Shown here piece after piece: positions 35,836-45,763 of a stretch of DNA of 64,000 nt (positions are counted from its first letter, which is position 1; the number at the start of each line of letters is the position of its first letter). The notes under the pieces were generated by a model. The model saw only the letters and a program-made list of their open reading frames with translations. It was not told where the DNA came from and did no database searches. The translations under genes and the position numbers were made by a program. Origin of the DNA: Brachionus rotundiformis (taxonomy: Eukaryota; Rotifera; Eurotatoria; Ploima; Brachionidae); assembly GCA_016802295.1 (NCBI GenBank), contig JAESIW010000200.1, positions 929,309 through 993,308 of the forward strand, in the 5' to 3' direction.

Positions 35836-36530
35836 CATTTAGAAATTAGTTTTAAAATAATTGACAAAATTTGATTGCCAAAAATGATAATATTTTTAGT
35901 TTGTAAATATTATATTCAAAAAGTAATTTTTAAAAGTAGAAATAAAACATTTTTACCAAATTTGATCACAGATCACTAGTTGTTAAGTTTAGTTATAAAT
36001 CTTGTTTACTTTTGTTAGCATTTGCTTAATAATGACAATTATCAAAATTTTATTTTCATATATAAATATATATATTATCAGCAATAAAATAAAACTATTT
36101 ATGATAATTTCGTATTATTATAATTAAAAATCTTACAAAATTTTCAAGACACTTATGAATGCTTCTCAACTAAAGTTTTACATATGATTAGGTTAAATAA
36201 ATTTTTGTTTTTAATTTTTACCTCAAAACACGTAATAAAAAAAATTAAAAAATCTGATTTTATAATGGAATACAAAAAATTTAAATATTATAAATTCTTA
36301 ACTTTTTTAGTATAAAACATAATAAATTCTGATTTTGTCAAATTCATGTGATCCTTAATTGGATCCATTCTTGCTAAAAATTTCACTAAGCTTTTAGATA
36401 CAATTTTTTTTTCATATAAAATAAGTCTTAGATACTAAAAATTTGAAAAATTTAATAGAAATTTAATCAAAAATTAATTAGCCTATTTTTTTTAGATATT
36501 ATGAACTTTATTTACATTTGAGTCTTTTTA
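35836..36530. other. Upstream flank of the RmlC-RmlB fusion gene
   Basis: AT-rich; no TATA box or upstream exon could be identified with confidence. Confidence 0.4.
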
Positions 36531-38129
36531 ATGGAAACTGAAGAAAGTAAAAGACAAACAGTTCTGGGTGATTGTTATTTGATTCCGGCTAGTAAACAAT
36601 ATCTCCAATTTCAGACAAAAACTTGCTTTGAGTCTTTATCAAGCCAAGTCAAAATTGTCCACACTGAACCAAATGTTCTCAGCGGACTAAGCTTTTCTCC
36701 TAACTCAGGTCAATTTATATCATGTATTCACGGTCAAGTCAAGCTAGTTGTTGTTGATTTACGGCCTTGGTCCCCAACTTATCTTCATTCTAAGTGGACA
36801 AAACTCGAATCTTGCGAACCAGCTCAAATTTTTATTCCTGAATATTACGGATTTGGTTTTTTTTCAGTGGTAAATTCAATTTTATTTTTTACAGAAAATA
36901 CAGATATAGAAATATACGGCATCAATATAAATGATAAAAAATTAAATTTAGACATTCCATCTTCTAATTACCTACAGTCAGAGCAAGATTTAAGAAATCC
37001 ATTTCTGGAAGAAATTCATTCTCTTTTGGCTCAGAAACAAATAAACCAAGCTTATGGAAAAATTTTAAATTATACAAATGGATTCAAGTCTCTCGTCACT
37101 TATGATAAAAAAGTTTTGGTAACTGGAGGTGCTGGCTTTATTGGAAGTCATGTGGCAATTTTACTCACGCAAAAATATCCAAATTATCAAATAATTGTTC
37201 TGGATAAACTTGAAGAATGCTCAAATATGAAAAATCTAAATGTATTAGATAATAAGTCAAATTTTCATTTTATTAAAGGAGATATATGTAATTTTGAAAA
37301 GTTGAAGAAAATTTTTGCTGAATACAAATTTGAGTATGTTCTTCATTTTGCTGCCCAGACTCATGTCGACATATCCTTGGTTTATCCATTAAAATTCTCT
37401 AAAACAAATGTTCTTGGTACGCACAATTTATTAGAATGCTGTAGAATAAATGGTATAGAGAAATTTGTTCATGTGTCCACTGACGAAGTATACGGCACAA
37501 CTGACAAGGTGCCCAACATAAACCAACCACTTGAGCCAACTAATCCTTATGCTTGTTCCAAATTGGCAGCTGAAAACATCATTAAGGCCTATCAAAAATG
37601 TTACAAGCTTCCAATTCTAATCACTAGAGGCAATAATGCCTACGGTCCTAATCAATATGTTGAAAAAGTTATACCAAAGTTTATCACCAGACTTCTTAAG
37701 AATAAAAAGTGCTGTATCTATGAAAATTGTTATGATAGCGAGAGGGATTTTTTATATGTAAGCGACACTGCTGAAGCATTCGACCTTCTTTTGCACAAGG
37801 GTATATCGGGAGAGGTGTATAACATTGGTGCATCGCATAGTGTAAACATTTTAGATTTGGCCAAAAAAATAATCCTTTTGATGGGCAAGGCGCCCAAAGG
37901 AGAAGAGGACGAATGGATAGAAGTGGTTCGTGGACGTTTGCTTAATGATGATAGATATAGAATCGATAGTTCGAAACTTATTAAATTAGGATGGAAGCCA
38001 AAAGTGGATTTTGATGACGGACTTATTAAGACCATCCAATGGTACAAAGTAAATGAAAATTATTGGGAAAATGGGGACCATGTTATTGATTTATTTTGCG
38101 AAAAAATTAAAACAGATCTAATTTTTTAA
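36531..38129 (+). CDS. RmlC-like cupin fused to nucleotide-sugar 4,6-dehydratase (RmlB/TGDS)
   Basis: A single 532-aa frame from ATG 36531. Residues about 1-145 resemble dTDP-4-keto-6-deoxyglucose 3,5-epimerase (RmlC): VLSGLSF, GQVKLVVVDLRPWSPTY, W..L, QIFIPEYYGFGF and FFTENTD line up with LRGLH.Q, G.V..V.VDLR..SPT.G, IP.G.AHGF and Y..TD.Y. The catalytic His of GLH is Ser54 here, and the Tyr of Y..TD also appears absent. Residues about 192-520 are a short-chain dehydrogenase of the dTDP/UDP-glucose 4,6-dehydratase type: TGGAGFIGSH (198-207) binds NAD, STDEVYG contains T317-D318-E319, and Y340-x3-K344 is the catalytic pair; RGNNAYGPNQ and RDFLYVSD follow. The dehydratase half looks active and would make a 4-keto-6-deoxy sugar nucleotide, the first step to dTDP/UDP-rhamnose; the cupin half may be structural. 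Cytosolic. Confidence 0.85.
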   Translation: METEESKRQTVLGDCYLIPASKQYLQFQTKTCFESLSSQVKIVHTEPNVLSGLSFSPNSGQFISCIHGQVKLVVVDLRPWSPTYLHSKWTKLESCEPAQIFIPEYYGFGFFSVVNSILFFTENTDIEIYGININDKKLNLDIPSSNYLQSEQDLRNPFLEEIHSLLAQKQINQAYGKILNYTNGFKSLVTYDKKVLVTGGAGFIGSHVAILLTQKYPNYQIIVLDKLEECSNMKNLNVLDNKSNFHFIKGDICNFEKLKKIFAEYKFEYVLHFAAQTHVDISLVYPLKFSKTNVLGTHNLLECCRINGIEKFVHVSTDEVYGTTDKVPNINQPLEPTNPYACSKLAAENIIKAYQKCYKLPILITRGNNAYGPNQYVEKVIPKFITRLLKNKKCCIYENCYDSERDFLYVSDTAEAFDLLLHKGISGEVYNIGASHSVNILDLAKKIILLMGKAPKGEEDEWIEVVRGRLLNDDRYRIDSSKLIKLGWKPKVDFDDGLIKTIQWYKVNENYWENGDHVIDLFCEKIKTDLIF

Positions 38130-38150
38130 ATAAAAAATTTATCTTTTAAA

Positions 38151-38198
38151 TCAATTTGTTCATTTGAACAAATTTTGTTCATTTGAACAAATTGATTT
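38151..38198. repeat. Tandem pair of short palindromes after the fusion gene
   Basis: TTTGTTCATTTGAACAAA occurs twice in a row (38155-38172 and 38174-38191), each an 8-bp stem with a 2-base loop, and the outer flanks (AAATCAA and TTGATTT) pair as well. It lies just after the stop codon and could form a hairpin at the 3' end of the transcript. Confidence 0.6.
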
Positions 38199-38199
38199 A

Positions 38200-39225
38200 A
38201 TAAACTATTCATCAACAAAATTGTTTGGTAATTCGTTCCAAGTATTTACTACTCTATTGACTAAGAAATTTGATCTTTGAAGACATTTAGACTTTTCGCG
38301 ATGTAACGCTTTAGTGAGTCTTATCAGAATACACCTGTTATTCTGTTAAGGTTAAGTCAATGAGATAGATTCAACTTGTTTTTTTATATTTTATTTTATT
38401 TTATTAAACAACTAAACGACACAATTAATAACACAATTAAGGCCTGAGTTTAATAAAAGTTGTTTGTGGAAATGTTAGAATAAGAAGAATAAATGAAATA
38501 AGATAGTACATATTTATAGTAAAGATTTAAATTAAAAACTTCATTCAAAAGTCAAGATCAACATCAATTTGAAATATAAAAATTAATTAAAATTGGAGGA
38601 CTCTTATTATTTATTTAATTAATAAATATCTAGATAATAGCGTGAAAATTTGTTGATTTTTAAAGGATCGTAGATCATAGTAGCATAGCTTTTTTTACTA
38701 GTAGACAGAAAGACAACATTTTATTCCATTCTTGAGGTTAACAATCTCATGGGTAATCTAGTAATTATCATCAAACTGTTTCAAATCATATTGGTCTTTT
38801 CCAAAGCTTGATTTTGCTAGCAGCTGTCTGCTTGGCCTGAATGCTATTATATTCTCTTGAAGTGTTGGGCATTGTGCATTTTGGAACAAAAAAATTGATA
38901 CATTTGCGGAACTAGTTTTGAAATCTTTCCAAAAAAAGTCATCTAAATTTTAAAATTTAGTGTTGTTTTTTTTTCCACAATTTCCTAATTTTTGTTTCTA
39001 CCAAAATGAGCCACTTTGAATTTTTTATGCTTAACTGGATAATCGATCTATTCGACCATGTAAATAAGTTCTCAATATTATCATGACTAATTTTGATATC
39101 TTTTATGCTTTTTCTGCGTAAGCATTGAAGTTGTTTTTAAATTAGCTCAAACATGTTATTGATAAAAATAGTGCAATACAAAGGACCAAGTACTTATCCT
39201 TGTGATACTCGACAATGTACATCTA
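38200..39225 (-). mobile_element. Decayed non-LTR retrotransposon
   Basis: On the minus strand: CRVSQG, a stop, VLGPLYCTIFINNM (RT VPQGSVLGP block, near 39200-39150), ENLFTWSNRSI and a region like VLHFGRN (38990-39080), and at 38210-38345 RSNFLVNRVVNTWNELPNNF, the C-terminal block. Distances between these fit one element. Many stops; inactive. Confidence 0.65.
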
Positions 39226-40265
39226 TCAACTCAAACTCACCCTTACCAAGAGCAATCCTCTGTGAGCGGATAATACCAAATCATTTAAGCTTGTATCTAA
39301 TTTGATGTTTATGCACATTACTTTCGTTTTGGCTCCATTAAATTCGAGTCCAGTTGGTTTAGCGTTGTTCGCCAAGTCTTGCGTCTTCGTATGCATATCT
39401 GCTTCTGTACTAGATATTAGCACCAGATCGTCCGCAAAGTCTAAGTCTTCAAGTTTTGCGGGGATTAACTGCAAAACTTGAAGACTTAGACTTTGGCTGG
39501 CAGTCGCACTAACAATTGTTTTCTTCATGGCATAATCAATCAATATTAGGAATAGTGTCGGAGAGAGAACGCACCCTTGTTTGACTCCTGTACATACTTT
39601 GAAACTCTCAGATTTCCCTCTTTCCAGAAAGAGATCACCATCGATGGTACACAAATCGAGTGTGTAAATGAATTCACATACCTAGGGAGCACTATCAGTA
39701 CAACTTTGGGAACACACAGAGACATTAAGAATAGACTTGCTAAGGCAAAGAGTGTCTTTGCTAGACTCCGACCAGCATAGAAATCAAAAAGCTACAGCAA
39801 GGAAACAAAACTTAAACTATACAACAGTGTAGTAAAAGCAACATTGATGTACGGAAGTGAATGTTGGGGGATGAGTGAATCTGACAGAAAAAGCCTTAAC
39901 ACCTTCCACACTGGAAGCCTGCGGAGGATTCTCGGGATACACTGGCCTGAGACACTGTCGAATGCTGACTTATACAGAATGACAAAATCAGAGCCATAAA
40001 GTCAATTCATCAAGAACAAAAGGCTTCGATGGCTCGGACATGTACTTAGAATGAAAGATACACGGATACCAAAAAGGGCCCTTCAATGGACACCGCAAGG
40101 GCCACGTAAGGTAGGATGACCAGCAGTAACATGGAGGTCAACAATCACGAAAGAGCTCACCGAAATGGGAATGACATGGGGAGAAGCAAGAGTGATGGCA
40201 AAAGATCGACTTGAGTGGAAATCAAGAGTAAATCAAATAAATCTTTACTATTTCTACAGTAATAT
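39226..40265. mobile_element. RTE-like LINE with inverted 5' half (twin-priming structure)
   Basis: The left part (about 39290-39630) reads on the minus strand as the RT core: GVKQGCVLSPTLF, then LDFADDLVLISS (catalytic FADD), then GLEFNGAKTKVM and INIKLDTSL. The right part (39625-40265) reads on the plus strand and carries the next blocks of the same protein: TIDGTQIECVNEFTYLGSTI, LYNSVVKATLMYGSECWGM, FHTGSLRRILGIHWPE, LRWLGHVLRM, then KDRLEWKSRV. The two halves meet head to head at about 39620. In-frame stops at 39778 and later show it is dead. Confidence 0.8.
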
Positions 40266-40601
40266 AAGCTTTCTGAGTCATATCAAAAGCTATTTTTGTA
40301 TAAATAATGACAAGGTCCAGTAGGCTTTTTGGCTCTCTCTAAACATTTTAATGGTAAAAAGAGTCTCTTTTATATACAATAAGATTTAACTCTACTAAAC
40401 CAACATATGATATTTTAAGATAAAAAACTACAACAATTTTGTGTATGTGGTAAATGTTTCCACGGTTTATTAATATTTTATAATATATTTTAGTAAAGGT
40501 CGGTCTCTAGTAATCAACCAACCCTTAGCCAGATTTAAAGTAAGAATTTTGAAAAATTTTTTATTTAACTTAAAAATTATCTAATTTTTTTTTAAGTGTA
40601 T
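40266..40601. other. AT-rich spacer
   Basis: Nothing recognised. Confidence 0.4.
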
Positions 40602-40991
40602 TCATTCAACTTCTTGGTCTGGTGTAAAAAAATTGGTTTCGTTTGAGCATTTTCCATTAAAAGAATTCAATTGATTTTGCAGTTCAATTGAGTTTTTTTC
40701 AAAAATAATTCGTATATCAGGATTAGAAACCTGTGATCCATAATTTAAATCTTGACTAACTGCTGTATTATCAACATTGTCAATATCAAAATAATTTTTA
40801 TTTTTTAATTCAAATATATCTATATTGTGATCTTGGCAATACTTTATAACGCATTTCATTATCTCTTCTAGTTTTCCTACTATTTTGGTTAATTTATCAT
40901 ATTCTTCTTCAAGTTTCTTTAACTTTTCATTCTTCCTTTTATTCTCTTCATTAATTTTTGCTCTATACCTTCTGGAATACTCGGCTGACAT
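40602..40991 (-). CDS. Small basic/coiled-coil protein, possible bZIP-like
   Basis: The frame from ATG 40991 to the stop at 40602 encodes 129 aa. Residues about 5-45 are a basic region (YSRRYRAKINEENKRKNEKL) running into a heptad-like helix (KLEEEYDKLTKIVGKLEEIM), which recalls a bZIP domain, although the invariant Asn-x7-Arg spacing is not convincing. The remaining half is polar, Asn-rich and probably disordered. Longer in-frame sequence upstream (to 41063) is hydrophobic and A/T-driven, so ATG 40991 is preferred. No neighbour suggests a function; it may also be the C-terminal part of an otherwise unrecognised transposon protein. Confidence 0.4.
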   Translation of the reverse strand: MSAEYSRRYRAKINEENKRKNEKLKKLEEEYDKLTKIVGKLEEIMKCVIKYCQDHNIDIFELKNKNYFDIDNVDNTAVSQDLNYGSQVSNPDIRIIFEKNSIELQNQLNSFNGKCSNETNFFTPDQEVE

Positions 40992-41661
40992 TTTTTGTCT
41001 GAATTCAAAAATTATATAAAAAATTAAAAATAATAAGCAATAATAAGAATATACTAAAAACACACACCCCCCTTTTAATCAAAAGATAACAGTGCTTTTT
41101 AAGTAAAAATTGGAAAATTATTTTTGATTTTCAGTATTTTGTTGTTAGTCTTGGCCAGCTCTTTCAAAAAATCATGTTTGTTTTCTTTTCGGAGAAAATC
41201 TATTCTCTAGATATTCTCGCTATTGATCCTGTGGGTTGATAAAACCATATATTTTTGTATCTTATTTTTACACTTCAAAAGCTGGATTTTTCTTCTTAAT
41301 TACTTAAGTTAGTAAAAAAAATATTTAATTTATAGAATCTGATTATATCATGAACAAAGCCGATAAATGACTTTTAAAAAGCTAGCATTGGTTTTATATT
41401 TATGACAAAAAATAACGGTTTTTTAAAATAGGCTAAAATTAAATTATAAATCATAAATTTTACTAAAACAAAAGAAACGTTATGAATACCATATTTCGAA
41501 ATAACCTTTGAAAAAAATATTTTAACTTAATTACTTAATTAAGTATAATCTTAAGTATAAGTATAAGTTTTTAAAAAAATCCAAATTGGAAACCCCTAAT
41601 TTTGAATAAGATCCAAAAGATGTCAAAAAATTTGTCTCTTTTACATCTTACAAAATAATGG
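40992..41661. other. Intergenic, AT-rich
   Basis: Nothing recognised. Confidence 0.4.
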
Positions 41662-41670
41662 TAGATTCGG

Positions 41671-41960
41671 GGCAAGTTTAAGTTTATGATCAAATTAAAA
41701 TGATCATGCTCAAAAATTATTATAAAAATATATTTTTAAATATTTTCGACTAAAAAAATTTCCTGCAGAATCACATTTTGAAAGTAAACATTCAATGTTA
41801 AACTTAATTTTTTATGTCTGCAAATTTCTGCAAAAATTTAAAGTATGCAGAATTTTTCTCAATACTCGACCATGATTCAATTTATAAGATTTTAAAAAAT
41901 TTAAAAAAAAATAATTTTTGAGCATGATCATTTTAATTTGATTATCAACTTAAATATGCC
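41671..41960. mobile_element. 290-bp MITE with 9-bp target-site duplications
   Basis: Ends GGCAAGTTTAAGTTTATGAT and, inverted, GGCATATTTAAGTTGATAAT are the outer part of about 50-base inverted repeats; the inner 35 bases match almost perfectly. TAGATTCGG flanks both sides (41662-41670 and 41961-41969), a perfect 9-base duplication. A 9-bp duplication and the GGCATAT-type end fit a MULE-derived MITE. Confidence 0.85.
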
Positions 41961-42049
41961 TAGATTCGGCTTTGTTTGAAAAATTTATTAATCACCTATT
42001 ATAATTATTTGTGAATCTATGATAACCTTCATATTTTATTTAACTCAAG

Positions 42050-43480
42050 AGACAGATTAAGTGCCTTAGCATTATAAGCGGAGTAGATCAAAAGAGCATC
42101 AATCAAAATAGCTAAACCTAAAATTGCTAATTGATTAATTAAAAATAGCTAAGTCAGAAAAGCTAAATTTTATTTACAAGTTCGAAATTACTAATTTATT
42201 ACTTTTCTTAAAAAAATCTGTTTTTGTCAATCAGAAAATATCCATTCAATATTTCAATATCAAACTTAAATTGCGAACAGTATCTTCTAAATTTTCCTTG
42301 CTATATTGACCTAACATACACTTGATTCTTTCATCCAAAAGCATATATTTAGATCTCCGTTTGTAAGCAATACCAGTTCTTAAGCGTACCAGTTCACGTT
42401 CAACTTGATTTTGTTCATTTTTAAACGATTCAATAAGAGAATAAACAAGTGGATGTTTGTCTAACATATTCTAAAGAAAATTACAGCAAGTGAAACAGTG
42501 TTAAGTACTCAAATAACTTACTGAGAAAGCATTATGCCAAGACTCTACAAAATTATTAGTTCTCGGTATGCATTCATTAATTCTTGAATGAACGTTCCAA
42601 AGATTTATCTCGAAGACTGGATCTTTATAAGTTGAGATATATTTTACGCCTCTCCCTCTACCAACTTTCGTCTGTTCCATTCTACCTACATAATACTCTT
42701 GAACATTATCATAGAATTCTAAAATTTTTTCGTCGACGGTTCGTGACTTTATCAAACCGAAAGCTATGAGTACATCTTTAGGTTGAATAAAAGCCAAAGC
42801 CTGTGGTAACTTTAACAAGAAACGTTCTTCGTTATCATCATTGTAAATTTGTTTCAAACCTAAATCAACAATTTTCCTCCACATAGATTGTTTAAAATGG
42901 AAGTAGCAACCGTACAAGGTACTCTCAGCGAAAACATTTTTTGAAGTGTTCAAAAAAGCCTTTTCAAAGTCCGACGTAATAGACAATGGACCATTAGAAA
43001 GTTTTGTTTTAAGTTGTGTCAAAAAGTCCGTGTACATGGCCTCTGTTTTTCTAGGTAATAAGCCATACACCATAGGAAAACATCGACCATTTACTAAAGC
43101 ATGTACAGTATATACTTTAGCAAACAAGTTTGGAGCTATATCAAAAGTCCCATCAACGAATATATGTGCATTCTCTAAATTCTTTAAATTATTCATGGTC
43201 GAAAACATGAAAAAACGATCAGGACTATCGTTTCCAGAGTCGTAAAAAAGAAAGTTTTCTCCTTTCCGAGTTGTTGAACGAAAATCCGGAATACATATAT
43301 CATATAACTTGTTAGGATATGATATGGAGAAAAGATTATAAGAATAAAAGTGAGAAAAGTATTTTTTTTTTAACTGTAAGTTCGATATCTCAAATAAGTA
43401 GGATAAAAATCGACCAGTTTTGAACTTTGAATTTTTTTATTTTAAAATGTTTAAAATTAAATTTAAAAAATATCAAAAAA
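42050..43480 (-). mobile_element. MULE-type DNA transposon, probably truncated
   Basis: The transposase gene below is flanked on its 3' side (42080-42200) by degenerate repeats of AGCTAAA / TTAGCTATTTTT type, like the subterminal repeats of the other MULE elements in this window. A matching right end is not clear (AAAAGCTAAGTTG near 43480 is the best candidate), so limits are approximate. Confidence 0.5.
42246..43330 (-). CDS. MULE transposase (partial), one intron
   Basis: Read on the minus strand: LFYDSGNDSPDRFFMF, then VDGTFDIAPNLFAKVYTVHA (first catalytic Asp), FPMVYGLLPRKTEAMY, TSDFEKAF (second Asp), GCYFHFKQSMWRKI (C/H block) and NNFVESWHNAFS. A 51-base GT-AG intron (42521-42471) joins NAFS in phase to NMLDKHPLVYSLIES, which continues to a stop at 42246. 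These are the consecutive blocks of a Mutator-like transposase DDE domain as found with FLYWCH fingers in animals. The frame is open through the DDE core, but the 5' exons beyond 43330 (finger domain) are not recognisable, so the copy is probably incomplete. Nuclear protein of the element, not a host gene. Confidence 0.8.
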
Positions 43481-44233
43481 AAGCTAAGTTGAGACAAATG
43501 TTGTTTGATTTAAATATGTTTTTTATTCAAAACATGATACTAAAATTTTATTTCAACATAACCCTGTTAACTAATGGTTCCTAGTTTTCCCTTTATTTAT
43601 AATTCCACTCAAACTATAGAAACGTTCCACAAATGCACTTTTAGACGAAATAGACAATAGAGTCAAGTTAAATAAATTTTCCAAGATATTTTATTAAAAA
43701 AATCTTTTTATTGTGCTTATTATTTAAATTTAAAATTTAAAATAAAATAATTTTATAAATGAACCAACAATTTGATCAGATGAATTCGTCTGACCGCATC
43801 CAACACTAGTTGAATCATCAAAAAGTGGAAAGAATTTTATTGATCGAAAGATAACTTATTAAAAAATTATTGCTGAATTTGGAGTTGAAAACCTGCGTCG
43901 AAATTAAATTGTAAATTATTTTTAAAAAATTTAATTTTTATCCAAAACAAATAAATATTATTTATAAGTTTGATCATGAATTTATTGTTTGTCAGTCTTT
44001 TTTAAGTGTTCAATTGATTTAATAAATTTTATTTGTGAAAAAATTTATTCTTTAATCCGAAAGTTAAATTAATCCCTAAATGTTGAGTTTTTAAAAACCT
44101 TTGATTACCACTTTTCCGATAACTAATTAAAACATATGTTTTTTAATTTGAATTAGAGATAAATTTACTTGAAATTTTATTAAAATTTACATTAAGTTTA
44201 AAAAAATTTACATATTTAAAAAAAATATAAAAA
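43481..44233. other. Intergenic, 3' flank of MEGF9-like copy 1
   Basis: AT-rich; nothing recognised. This sequence is not part of the segmental duplication. Confidence 0.4.
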
Positions 44234-45763
44234 CTATGTCTTAACAGTCAAGCTTGTGTATGGATTTTTACTTCTATTTGCATCAAAATCATCATTTGGG
44301 TTGTAAACGAAAGCGTCATCAAGTAAATTGTCATCAAATACTGGATGCTCGGCTAAATTCAGTCGATCATCATCATTTAATCTGGCTCTATTATAAATAC
44401 TATTTGAATTAGTTGAATTATTAAGGCTAAATAAACCAAATAGTCTAGAGTTTTGTAAATAAGTACCGATTCTATCTCTGGTTCTTTGTAAGATCACTAA
44501 GCTGCCACTGAACCAAGAGAGCAGCTGATTTTGGTCATTTTTAAGTGAAGTCGACTCAAGTTTTATCTTTATGCAAAAAAATATTGCCAAAATCACAAAC
44601 AAAACCAGAAATATATAAAAAGAAAACAAGGCTAGAGTTTTGTAAGCATGCTGATGATTGACTGGATTTTCCATCATTTTTGTGGTTTTGCCAACTGGTC
44701 TACATGTTCTCTTAAGTGCATCGCCTTCAAAACCCATTGCACATTCATCACAATGCTTTCCAGATGTATTGTATAAACAACTATGACAATAACCATTCGA
44801 GTTGCACTTGCGCAACTCTGAGTTGTTGATCATCCTAAATGAGTCAAAATATGAATTGTTATTACAATTGCATTTAATACATTGTCCCAAATCATTTTTG
44901 TAGTAGTCAAAACCCTCATTTTGGCACTGGTCACACATCGGACCAGTATATGGTGCTTTGCACTTTTCACATTTTATTTTCTCAGGCTCAAAATTTTCTC
45001 CTTTTTCAACTGAACAAATTCCATTTGACCGCGACAAGTCACATGGACATGGCCAGCACAAAACTGGCTTGTCATATCTTGGTACTTTGTAGCAATGTGG
45101 TTTGCATTGAGTGCAGCCAGATTTTTCCACATAGCATGAGAGAAAACTAGATAGATTAGTGTTTAGAGTACTCGAGTTGCTACAGGTTATAGACCCGATC
45201 AATTTTGGATCGAACAATGTTTTAAATTTAAATGAAAAAGTTTCAATATTTGATTGGGAACTGATGTTTTGGTCAGGTAAAAGTGACAAGCTCAAATGAG
45301 CTCTAGTGCGGTTTGTTTTGAACATAATCATATAAGATCGATTAGGCTCTAGGTCATCTATATGAAATACATGAACGTCCGTGTAGTTTTTTTTTCTTAT
45401 ATAGTTTTTCTGCCATTCGTTGTAGTATTCTCCATTAGGATCCATATTTTGATCAGGCTTAAAGTTATCATTTTTTTCAATTTTTTCCTCCTTCTCAATC
45501 AAGCTAATCGGATTAGTTTGCAAAAATAGGTGAGATTTGATGGTCGAATCTCCCATGATTGAGTCATGAGATGTTAAGGTATAGCTTAGGTCATAGTTAA
45601 AAGTTGTCTTCTTGTCATCCACTATCTCGAAGTATGCTTTGTTCCAATCAACATTGACGATTCGTAAGGAATAGTTGGTCAAGTCACCATTTTGTGCATT
45701 AAAATGTTTATAATTAAGTGAAATTAAAATTAAACTAAACAACTGTTTTAATAAAATATTCAT
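44234..45763 (-). CDS. Laminin-EGF type I membrane protein, MEGF9-like (copy 1)
   Basis: A single-exon frame of 509 aa from ATG 45763. Residues 1-23 are a signal peptide (LFSLILISL core). Residues about 25-200 form a beta-rich, N-glycosylated ectodomain without cysteines that resembles nothing certain. A cysteine-rich region follows (about 205-355) with laminin-type EGF repeats: CEKCKAPYTGPMCDQCQNEG, CNCNNNSYFDS, CHSCLYNTSGKHCDECAMGF then EGDAL. A transmembrane helix lies at about 375-400 (LALFSFYIFLVLFVILAIFF), followed by a cytoplasmic tail of about 110 residues ending SLTVKT. The closest human protein by eye is MEGF9, at least in the last EGF block and membrane helix. Role unknown; presumably cell surface. 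A near-identical gene lies at 58.3-59.7 kb. Confidence 0.8.
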   Translation of the reverse strand: MNILLKQLFSLILISLNYKHFNAQNGDLTNYSLRIVNVDWNKAYFEIVDDKKTTFNYDLSYTLTSHDSIMGDSTIKSHLFLQTNPISLIEKEEKIEKNDNFKPDQNMDPNGEYYNEWQKNYIRKKNYTDVHVFHIDDLEPNRSYMIMFKTNRTRAHLSLSLLPDQNISSQSNIETFSFKFKTLFDPKLIGSITCSNSSTLNTNLSSFLSCYVEKSGCTQCKPHCYKVPRYDKPVLCWPCPCDLSRSNGICSVEKGENFEPEKIKCEKCKAPYTGPMCDQCQNEGFDYYKNDLGQCIKCNCNNNSYFDSFRMINNSELRKCNSNGYCHSCLYNTSGKHCDECAMGFEGDALKRTCRPVGKTTKMMENPVNHQHAYKTLALFSFYIFLVLFVILAIFFCIKIKLESTSLKNDQNQLLSWFSGSLVILQRTRDRIGTYLQNSRLFGLFSLNNSTNSNSIYNRARLNDDDRLNLAEHPVFDDNLLDDAFVYNPNDDFDANRSKNPYTSLTVKT

